A DNA stretch of 64,000 nucleotides from Lumbricus terrestris (Eukaryota > Annelida > Clitellata > Crassiclitellata > Lumbricidae). Below the pieces are notes generated by a model. That model was given only the letters and a program-made list of their open reading frames with translations. It had not been told where the DNA came from and made no database searches. Of the stretch, positions 10,801 to 19,530 are shown piece after piece; position 1 is the stretch's first letter; each line of letters begins with the position of its first letter. The position numbers and the translations under genes are program-made. The DNA is taken from positions 18,702,649 through 18,766,648 of the forward strand of contig OX457052.1 of the NCBI GenBank assembly GCA_949752735.1, read 5' to 3'.

Positions 10801-12501
10801 AAAAGTTTATCTAAAAAGAAATAGAGATCTAGTCAATAGCATCAATCACAATCATGCGGGAATCGGAATGCCTTCAAACTCTTCCTACATACCCTCCTAT
10901 GTGTTTTGTGTTGCCCGCGTTGCGGCGTTGTAGCGGGTTGCGATTTGTCGTCTCATCTATAATAAACGAGGATAATCATATTTATATATATACATTATAT
11001 AATATATATATATAGTCTATGCTATAGCTCCCCTTCGAGCTCTCCAGTCAGAGGCGCTCCCGACAACAGCGCGGACAAAAATCGGAGTTTCGCGCCAAAG
11101 CGCATGAGCAATTTCGAGTGACTTGAGGTCATGAGGTGAATTCGAACCCGCATCCTTTCGGCTCCAAGGCACCGAGCATACCCTTACACCACGGCGCCCT
11201 ACAACCTATATTGATACCAGCAAGCTTTTTTGTAATATTATTATGATATGATTTGAAATACTGTGACTTTCTGAACTGCAGGCGAAAATAAGAGCGTCAG
11301 TCGGGAGTTCAATCGTCGCGTCGACATTCCGTCGCACATCAACCCAGACAGTCTGCGGTGCTTCATCCGCGAGGACGGAACTCTCCAGGTGGAAGCCGAG
11401 CTGCCTTCTCCAAGCTACGACTCGTCCAGCATGAACAGAGACAGCCCTCTGGCGCTGGAAAACTCGTCCAACTTCAGCGACAGGCTTTCGGATAGGGACA
11501 TCTGCAGTCCTCCAAGGATGATGGGGGATAGGGACATGTGCAGCACTCCTGGCACAGATAGGGACGTACATCTGTGCAGTCCACCAGCAACTTACAGGGA
11601 CGTGTACAGTCCTCCAAAACTATACAGTGACGCGTACAATCCTCCTAGAAACGGCAGAGATGTTCTCAGTCCTCCCAGTAGGGACACTGACCATTATAGT
11701 GGGGCCTTGGAATCGCACTGGACCAATCATGGCCCTCACAGAAACGAAAAGAATGGTTTTAACTATAAGGATACAGGCGATAACAACAGCTATACTCCAC
11801 TGGCTTTTGACAACCCCCGGAACAACAGCTATACTCCACGGGCTTTTGACAGCCCTCCGAACAACAGCTATACTCCACGGGCTTTTGACAACCCCCCGAA
11901 CAACAGCTATACTCCACGGGCTTTTGACAACCCCCCGAACAACAGCTATACTCCACGGGCTTTTGACAACCCCCCGCAGACCGTCAGAGACATATACGGC
12001 GCTACAAGAACCGATAACGATATCTACAATTCAACTGAAAGAACAGCCAGAGATATCTCCGGTACGACGGCAATTGGCCCGGCCTCTGACAATCGCACAA
12101 CGTTGCATCACGGTTCAACTCCAGACGAAAATCGCCACAATAATCGCCCAGATGTAATGGCAAGAAATGGCGAGGCAAGACCGATCGCCACGGAGAACGG
12201 ACACGTGGATGGTGGCGATGTGTTTTCCGTGGTAGTGGGCATTGGAACGGAATTCGAGCCTCACGAACTGGCCGTCCAAACCATCGACCGGAAGCTAGTC
12301 GTACACGCACGACGAACCAATCCACACTTCGGATACGGTGGTGACATCTATCGCGAATTTGACCTCCCAGACGGCGTTGATCCCGGGTCGATCACGGCCA
12401 ACTTAACTGCCGAAGGCGACCTGTTTATCGATGCCCCCACAAACACGTGGCCTTACCCTGAAGATGAGCATAAAAACCTACCCTACCCTCACCATTTTTA
12501 G
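7815..12501 (+). CDS. Small heat-shock protein with two alpha-crystallin domains (2 exons)
   Basis: A cytoplasmic ATP-independent chaperone of the flatworm two-domain class, predicted at 544 aa. Exon 1 (7815-8229) starts at the first ATG after an in-frame stop. Exon 2 (11282-12501) follows a strong acceptor, ctttctgaactgcag. The N-terminus has the W-D-D-M...W-M-E-Q...W-D-D-E-M motifs (about residues 36-54). Domain 1 spans about 103-180 and contains FDVSQFEPEEV and SREFNRRVDIP, split by the intron. A long linker (about 181-448) holds degenerate D-R-D-x-C-S-P-P repeats and five 13-residue repeats (306-370). Domain 2 spans about 449-524 (FEPHEL, VVHARR, YREFDLP). The intron appears to be GC-AG: CGAC|GCAAGTA to gcag|GC restores Arg in frame, whereas the GT two bases later would lead into a stop. 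The linker is far longer than in schistosome p40. Confidence 0.85.
8230..8449. repeat. AT-rich minisatellite at the start of the small HSP intron
   Basis: From about 8262 it consists of tandem copies of a 14-bp unit close to ATATGTTATAAATA, around a dozen in total with a few longer variants. It begins some 30 bp after the splice donor and is interrupted by the hAT-like element at 8450; one more diverged unit follows that element. Confidence 0.85.
8450..9601. mobile_element. hAT-like non-autonomous element (1,152 bp)
   Basis: The left terminus CATAGGCGCCGACT and right terminus AGTCGGCGCCCATG are inverted repeats with one mismatch over 14 bp. The flanks carry a perfect 8-bp target duplication, AATATATG, at 8442-8449 and 9602-9609. 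Eight-bp duplications are typical of hAT transposases. No transposase frame is present. It sits inside the small HSP intron, in the AT minisatellite. Segments near 8700-8830 resemble, inverted, sequence at about 39290-39470. Confidence 0.85.
9610..11021. other. Rest of small HSP intron; one possible retroposon tail
   Basis: Around 9820-9960 the motif TTTAGCGCCTTTTCAAGG followed by CAAAGGCGCTC resembles the inverted GGCGCTATATAAA tail of the local SINE/LINE families. The remainder shows no exon or element ends. Confidence 0.35.
11022..11200 (-). mobile_element. tRNA-derived SINE, reverse orientation
   Basis: On the minus strand the head GGCGCCGTGGTGTAAGGG has the A box and GGGTTCGAATTC (plus-strand 11139-11150) the B box. 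The body contains CGGAGTTTCGCG and GAGCGCCTCTGACTGG, shared with the SINE at 5206-5440. It ends about 80 bp upstream of the exon 2 acceptor of the small HSP gene. Confidence 0.75.
11782..11976 (+). repeat. Five 39-bp coding repeats in the small HSP linker
   Basis: Five tandem in-frame copies encode NNSYTPRAFDNPP with minor changes. The last three are nearly identical in DNA, pointing to recent expansion. The 39-bp length keeps the frame at any copy number. Confidence 0.95.
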
Positions 12502-12553
12502 GACATCTACAGTTCTACACCCTGCATCTACACCTCATAATACAGCTATTAGG

Positions 12554-12555
<2 letters not shown>

Positions 12556-12614
<59 letters not shown>

Positions 12615-12620
12615 ATATAT
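12556..12620. repeat. (TA)n microsatellite in the small HSP 3' UTR
   Basis: About 50 bp of uninterrupted TA followed by imperfect TA. It begins about 55 bp after the stop codon. Confidence 0.9.
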
Positions 12621-12827
12621 AATTTTTAATATATGTATATATATGTCTATTAATATAGCCTGTGTGTATCTGAATATTTGTATAGCGCAGAGTTAGGACG
12701 TCTCAATCTTCATCATTCTGGTAGGTTATGCTTTAGAGTTTGGGATTGAATGCCAGTAGCCTACCCAACTGTCCATGCAGTGCAATCAAGAGCAATGGGT
12801 ATCGTGCTTCGAAGAAGCAGCCCATTA

Positions 12828-12833
12828 AATAAA
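12828..12833 (+). terminator. Likely poly(A) signal of the small HSP gene
   Basis: AATAAA lies about 330 bp after the stop codon. A second AATAAA near 13053 is an alternative. Confidence 0.5.
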
Positions 12834-13066
12834 AACTGCAAGTTACTGATTCGATGTGTAAGAAAATGAAGCCCTGTAAAGACTGTACATAAGTTTATAT
12901 TTATTTTACGTCTTCAAGACTGATATTTTAATCTTCGCTGTAACTGAAGCCACTGCATCGAACACTGGTTATACTAACCAACGAAATATTGCATCTGGCT
13001 TCGCCGGTTGACATGTTTCTCTCGCTAATAACAAAGTTAGGAATTGACAAGTTAATAAAGTTAGTA

Positions 13067-13729
13067 GGGGAGAGCGGGGCATAATGGGATATCGGGGCAT
13101 AACGGGAAACTTCATTATTGTCGAACTTACTTACTTCAAAAATACGAAAAAAATAATGTCTAGAAACAGTGGAGCTATATTAAAGTTAGGTTATACAATC
13201 CATGTGTAGGGTAATATATAAAGTCACATATTCCCATATGAAAATTTGTACAAGTTCAGTGTTTTGTTTCAAGATGGCGGGTTTACAATTGTGGTATATT
13301 GGGGCATAATGGGATACAGATATCCCATTTTGCCCCATTTCATGCTTCTACAGCTTCCCCCCATATTTCTCATATTGTAATATTTCATGGGTTCTATGTA
13401 CCCATCACGTCTCAATCATTGTTAACATTATAAAATGAGCAATAATAAAAATAAGTGGCACTTTTGAAATCATAGATTTTGCATGTTATGGGGCTTAATG
13501 GGATAGGTATCCCATTTTATCTCAGGTGGTGGGGCATAACGGGATTTTGGGGCCTGTTGGTAAAAAAATTGTATCTCCTGTGTAGTTGATGCTTAAGTAA
13601 ATTATTCTAGTCTATGTCGTACGTTATATATGCCTGCATAATGTGGGTACAAAAAGCACTGATTTATTATTATCTATATGGTGCAAACTTCAAAATGCCT
13701 TAAGTATCCCGTTATACCCCGCTCTCCGC
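13067..13729. mobile_element. TA-flanked MITE, GGGGAGAGCGGGGCATAATG family
   Basis: The ends GGGGAGAGCGGGGCATAATG and CGTTATACCCCGCTCTCCGC form a terminal inverted repeat with a few mismatches, flanked by TA on both sides. Internal copies of GGGGCATAATGGGAT and TATCCCATTTTGCCCC add nested palindromes. TA duplication suggests mobilisation by a Tc1/mariner-type transposase. It has no coding capacity. Its architecture parallels the element at 58931-59923. Confidence 0.8.
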
Positions 13730-14455
13730 TAGGCCTATATAGTCCGGTCAATTAAGTCTAAGACCCGCTGGTTTACTATGGCAGGCACATTTTTGCACGA
13801 AAGTTTCTAAATGGACTAAATAATATTTGGTAAAAATGCAAACAAAATGCGATATGGGGAAATAATTAAAATTTTGAATTTAATTTTAAGCAGACGACCA
13901 ACAGCTATGTCTATGCGAGGTTTTTACATTTCAAGAACTGGTGGAAATACGATTTATCTGCTGGAAACATAGTGAAATTACCGAATAAAAAAATTAAATA
14001 TCGATTAATAATTATATTTATTATCTGAACAATGTAAATGTCGATCTTGGAGACACATAAAATAAATAAGAATGCAAGAACTCTGCAGTGTGTGGTCGAT
14101 AACAACCCCGCACTTAATGCCACGTACATAATGCACAGGCGATGACTAAGCGAAACGCTATAGGCTACGCACAGCCATAATTTGCATCACAATAATTAAC
14201 GATTTAAACATATTCCCCATGTTGGAATTTATTAGCATTTTTACAGAAGTTTAGGAGGGTATTCTGCCAAAAAAGGTTTGCCAATTGCCATAGTAAACCA
14301 TCGGGTTCATGTTGAATTTCCCGTAGGCCTATATTTAACTGACCTAATAAGGGCTGAATTTTAAAACTTTTCGTAGGTGTCTCGAACACATAGGCTACAT
14401 GTATCTACCAACGCACCACTGACCTCGCCCCATCTAGAGCAAAAGCCATAGGCCA
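13730..14455. other. Non-coding stretch, nothing recognised
   Basis: AT-rich intergenic sequence. No splice-flanked exon or transposon ends were found. Confidence 0.45.
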
Positions 14456-14521
14456 GACGTCAGATGTTGTGGGCTCTACAAGGGGAGAGTTATTATTATA
14501 CAGTGAACATGGCGGACGCAG
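14456..14521 (+). repeat. 66-bp direct repeat, copy 1
   Basis: Identical to 15749-15814 over 66 bp (starts GACGTCAGATGTTGTGGG, ends ATGGCGGACGCAG). The two copies flank a LINE tail and an inverted-repeat element. Confidence 0.9.
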
Positions 14522-14559
14522 AATCTGATATGCACATAATAGTAATAATAATCTGAAAT

Positions 14560-15052
14560 CAGCCACCAACAGATATCATCAACTCCTTGCCGCTGCCAAA
14601 AAGAAATACTGCTCATCACTCATCCACTCCAGTTCCTCCTGTCACTGCTCATCTCAAGGTCTTCAACCCAGTCTTATCAATTACTGCCCGACGCCTCTGG
14701 AATAATCTGCCTACAGAGTTCCGCTCCTTTCCCGTTATTTCTCTATCCTTCCTGGTCACCCACCATCATCATCTTCCTCAGGCCCTCTATCCATCACTTC
14801 TCGGACCTTCCATTCGAAGCTAATGTTTAACCTCTTTAGGTAGACTTAGTACTCTTACCTCGACTCACCTGATCTTCCAATTCCCGACCTAAACGCCACC
14901 CACTTTAATAGCTACTCTGCGACTTCCTTCGGACTACTCTTTTGGACAACCCTTCTGACTAGACACAGCGCTCATGAATGAGCTGGTGCCCTGCGGTTGG
15001 TTTTCGAGTGGCGCTAAAGAAACTTAGAGATTACGATCACGATTACGGTCAG
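14560..15052 (+). mobile_element. LINE 3' fragment
   Basis: A short frame (14587-14823) includes ARRLWNNLPTEFRSFP, the typical C-terminal end of a non-LTR reverse transcriptase (the R-L-W-N-x-L-P block). After the stop comes a 3' UTR with GGTGCCCTGCGG, GTGGCGCTAAAGAAAC and the tail GATTACGATCACGATTACG. The tail is shared in form with local SINE-like fragments. The 5' part of the element is missing. Confidence 0.7.
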
Positions 15053-15083
15053 CAAATTCGTAGCACATACATTGATACGGTAA

Positions 15084-15718
15084 GCGAATTCGTAGACCAT
15101 ACAGTGATACGAGTCGAAACCCTGTCTTACCGTAAACTCATTGAGATCTATTATTAGGTGAACCAATGACATCTGACCCAATTATACTGGCGCGTTGCAG
15201 AGCAAAGAAAGGTCAGAGTAAGTAAGTTCGCAAGCTTTTAACTGATAACGCGTATACTTTGGCAAAAGTAGTGGAGAGCGGAAAATTCTGTATGATTGTT
15301 AAGTATCTAATGACGACACTAATCCTAACACTAACCCTAACCGACCCTAACCCTAACCCTAACCCAAACCTTAACACACCAAGGTCTCCGATGCTCAAAA
15401 TTTAATAATAAAGAACGCGAAAGTTAGCTATAATTACCTGTGCAAAGCGTTCGTCCATACATGAGGTCATTTTGTGAGAAAGTCTAGCCTAATAGCCAAA
15501 CCAGAAACGTTTTATATTGCAATTCGTCCAAAATCGTTTTACCTTCCGCACATGTTGAGTTGTTGACACTTTAAGAAAGGGATGGTGACTTTGGTGAGAC
15601 AGCGTAAGTTGATTGGTTGGGGTAAAAATAGATTCTAAAATCTGTATGAGTTTTACAGGGAAGTTTAACAGGGAAGTGAAGCCCTGCACTCGTATCACTG
15701 TATGGTCTACGAACTTGC
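15084..15718. repeat. Inverted-repeat element enclosing telomere-like repeats
   Basis: The arm at 15084-15114 (CGTAGACCATACAGTGATAC inside) is repeated in reverse complement at 15688-15718 (GTATCACTGTATGGTCTACG inside). A partial third copy of the arm lies just outside at about 15050-15080. The interior has no coding sequence and holds the (CCCTAA)n tract at 15318-15375. It could be a MITE or a foldback segment. Confidence 0.6.
15318..15375. repeat. Interstitial telomere-like (CCCTAA)n
   Basis: CTAACCCTAACC units with slippage, several exact CCCTAA hexamers in a row. TTAGGG is the usual animal telomere repeat. Confidence 0.85.
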
Positions 15719-15748
15719 ATACGGTAACTGTAGTTAATTGCGGACTCT

Positions 15749-15814
15749 GACGTCAGATGTTGTGGGCTCTACAAGGGGAGAGTTATTATTATACAGTGAA
15801 CATGGCGGACGCAG
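15749..15814 (+). repeat. 66-bp direct repeat, copy 2
   Basis: Identical to 14456-14521. Sequence after the repeat diverges at once in both copies. Confidence 0.9.
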
Positions 15815-18230
15815 TAAATTTAAAAGTTTTTGTGGACGGACCAACCCATTTAGTATAAATTTCATTCTTTTGGCGAAAGGGTTGGTACTATTAGTAAAGA
15901 ATTAGCAGTTAAAATGCAAAGTACGCAGAACATAAGGAATTTGTGTCAAACGTAAAAAACGTTTCGCGCGATGTTAAGTAGGCTACCGCGACGTGTAAAC
16001 ATTTTTAAATTGGAGAAGAAATTCATAATGGCGCTATTATATCATCACTTTATTACTTTTATTATGTTTCTTTTGTCCGTTAATTTGATAAGTTTCGCGA
16101 AGAAACCAGGATGCGGCCTGAACTCCAGAAACTTATATCCCCCAAAACCAATATCGGCCGTATTCCCGAAATCGATTTTTCGACACACAACTAATTGAAC
16201 TAAATTATTTTTAAACGCGAAACTGTACCATCAACCAGAGCCGTAAATCTGCTTTACAACGTGGAAAGGGAAACGGCCCGTTGGAAGTGTAATTAATGCA
16301 AGTGCATTGAGCAAACTAATATCTCAAACGTCCACGGTAATGACCGATTCCCACTACTGTCATGTTAATAACGACCAAAGCCTTGGCAGACCCAGCCCTG
16401 GCTTGTGATTTTGGCAGTTTTGGAGACGAAATAGGAATATGTCGGCACACTATTGGTTGGGCAGGGGTCCATGTCTTCGTTGGAGCACATCGGAAAATTT
16501 TACGTACAAGCTTCGTAACACTAAGCCTGACTAAGGTATACAGTAAATCACGTATTATCGCTCAGCTTTGTTTACGTCGATCGCATCCAAATTTTGATCA
16601 AATATTACAAAATTTCCTTAGGTTCTGCGTACTTTGCATTTCTCGTGGGCATCTCAAATATAATTATCTATGAAACGCTGAAGAAATTATAGATTTATAC
16701 TAAATGAGTTGGTATTATCGGTAAATTACTCGACTATAATAACACTATATTACAAACATATAGTAGGCCAGTGCTGTACTGGTAAAAATTGAGGTGAGGA
16801 CACGCTGACCGGGAGAAAAACCGCCTTTTTCTGGTCCGAAATTTCTGACGACCCTTTTTTTTAGTCATGCGGTCCAAATCTTCAGAAAATGTCAACCATT
16901 TCCCGTCAGAAAAAACTGATGACTTTTTTTAGTCATTCGCTCCGAATTTCATGAAAAATACACGTAAATAGGCTACTCAGCCTTTTTCATGCGTATACCC
17001 GCTCTTTGTGAGGTGAGTATGCGCTGTACACCCGCGTGTACCCTGGTTTTCGGTGGTGAGTATACGATGCCAGTTTTTCCCGGAGGTGAGAGTAGACCTA
17101 TGTGCGTATGTGTTCGTTGTGAATGAGAGACCATGTGAGATGTCACGCGTAGACCATAGAATAAATTAGTGATTATACTCAAGCGTTGAATATAAACCTA
17201 AGGTAGTCTTTTGAAACTTAATAGCCTACTCACAGTGTTGTTACTATTTGCTTGACGCACCTCGATCGACCCCTATGGAACAAACAGAGGGTCTACTCTA
17301 ACACTGCATTGCCCAGAGGCCACTCCATTCTGTTCCTTGAGAATCTCTTAACGTCCTATTTAGCCGTGGTTGGGCCAGAAGCGCTGCTAATAAGAACTGA
17401 ACTTGACCTATTGAAGCATCTAACCTACGCATAGAATAATTCGTTTCCTATAAGGCTTGAAGTGATTTGCTGGTAGACAGGCTACCTCCCAGAAGATATC
17501 AAAGTAACATTAATGGCGAATTACATGTATACTTTTAAAATTTATATTTTTAAGCTAGTTAACAGCAGATTACCATATTTTGATAGATCTATTTAGAACA
17601 TGCGGTAAAACTAGAATGCACAACACGAGTAATGGTTGGTTGTTAGCTTCAAAGTTTTGATGATTTCTTATGAACGATGAATCTAAGTCTGAGAAACATC
17701 ATCAAGGATTGGTTAAGAGTCTTTGTTTACTTTATTATTTACTGCAGACATGAAGTTTAGACGATACCATTCTGTTATAGTGTTGTCTTGGTCTCGAATG
17801 TTTGCAATTAAAAACTGGGCCTACTCAAGCAAAGATTAGGCCTACGCTCAGGAACCGACACTAAATTAGAACGCTTACTTATGTCGCTTTTAAATGCGTC
17901 TCACGAAAGTAAGCTAACCTATATGATGTTAAATGTTATTTACAACTAGACTATAACATCAAGCAGCAGAACAATGAATAGTAGTCTAAACTAAACAGAG
18001 TCGCCAGCGGCAGCACACACGTGGACGGTGGACAGAGTTTAAAGTAGTCTAGGTGGGAACGCTTGGGAACGGCGTTCCCACTGCTCTAGAAATTCTTGAC
18101 TTGCGTTTCAACTGCTCACCATGCATGGAACCATGAAAACACGTGCTCTCCAATAAACTCTTCTTCAGCGTTTCCACTGCTCGCAGATTCGACGTTCCCA
18201 TTGCTCACCCAAACCACTTAAACCACACTG
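15815..18230. other. Non-coding stretch with one poly-T hairpin repeat
   Basis: At 16800-16960 there are two copies of a dispersed motif in which a T-run is bracketed by GAC/GTC (TGACGACCC...TTAGTCATG and CTGATGAC...TTAGTCATTC), as in several MITEs elsewhere. The other sequence shows no supported exon. Confidence 0.45.
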
Positions 18231-18233
18231 ACG

Positions 18234-18425
18234 GTGGAGCCAGCCAACGAATTCCCGTCAACAGCTGATAGATGGCAGGATGTTCATCGTTTCTTGACCG
18301 AGTTGCGCAGATATGGGGAGAGACGACAGGTGACGTCACAAGTTGTCTCTGCCGCGAGCGGTCCTTCGATGGTAGACATTGACAAAGTTCTTGACAATTT
18401 GTTGAGATGCCAGCATTGCCAGTAG
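18234..18425 (+). CDS. Doubtful small frame or terminal exon
   Basis: A 63-codon frame with protein-like composition (for example DRWQDVHRFLTELRRYG) ends in a stop at 18425. It has no ATG, and an in-frame stop lies shortly upstream, so it could only be a terminal exon after an acceptor near 18240. I recognise no family and found no partner exon. Overlapping minus-strand frames are equally open. Treat as unproven. Confidence 0.15.
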   Translation: MEPANEFPSTADRWQDVHRFLTELRRYGERRQVTSQVVSAASGPSMVDIDKVLDNLLRCQHCQ

Positions 18426-19530
18426 TTACAGGAGACATCCGCAGCGTGTCGGTCGGTAGATTGAAGCGCCACCAGCTGCTTAAGGTCGAGGTCTCGCCGA
18501 TGATCCGTGTCAGTCATCCTCCTCCGAAACGAAAACACCCGACTAAATTCGAGGTAGGCCTACACGGTCCGCATGGTTAAGACTATCCGATCGAGTCAAC
18601 CGCGCATGGGAGCCTGATGCCGTCGACATGGCGACTTGCGAAGACAATGCTTCTAAACGCACAAATTCCTTGACAAATAAGTCCGGTACATGAGCCTAAC
18701 ACTAGAGAACTTCAGCTTCGGAAGATCAAAGTCTGCATTTAGATGTACCATAATCCGTTGAAATCACTGGGAAGTCGATCAGCGACGCCGTGGCTGTGAC
18801 AATCATGACCGGTAGGTTTAATGTCTGGTGCTGGAGATAGATTAATAGGATGGCATCAAGAGTACAAGAATTTTCTCAATGAACTTGTAATGGCATCAGC
18901 TGCGTTAAACTTTAAAATCATAGGAAGCTGCAGATTGATTGAATAAATACATGAATTGCAATCCCATCACGTCTGAAAGAAACGGCTTGTTAACCGCAAC
19001 TATCACGAATTGTCACAAACAATAACTCAAAGTTTAAGCCACAAATTCGAAGAAACGGCAAAAACAATAATCGCCCGATTCCCAAGTATATTGAGTTCAT
19101 TGTTTAGTGAGCCTGCAATACGCATTTTCAGGTTCGAATAAATGCGTTAGCCCAGAATCTCAGTTCAGGACACCCGATAAGAATTCTAAGCGGATTCAAG
19201 GAATCGATTTGGCGACACAATGATGTCCACGATGATGCTCTCTGTTTTTTTAAACCCTAACATCTGAAAAGCTTCAATTTTAGTTGACCCTTCGACTCAA
19301 ATCCGAAGAACAGGCAAAAACTTTGCAAAAGAGGGCGTGATTTGGGCACAACTTTCAAAAAATAAAAACTATATCCGGATGGAAAAAGAAATATCAAGGC
19401 ACTCACATTTCCCCACAATATCCTGAATGATAGTTAAGCATTTAACCAGTTTGATTCTGACAGCAACGCACGGCGAATGACAATGTATATCTTTAGATAT
19501 TCGGCAGCAGTACACCTTTGAGAAAGATTC
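18426..19530. other. Region downstream of gene A, nothing recognised
   Basis: This would hold the 3' UTR of gene A on the minus strand. No clear AATAAA was seen on that strand close to the stop, and no further splice-flanked exon. Confidence 0.4.

Noticed and set aside
18205..18538. Minus-strand frames as extra 3' exons of gene A
   Set aside because: No acceptor/donor pair in phase; the giant exon already ends with a unique C-terminus and stop.
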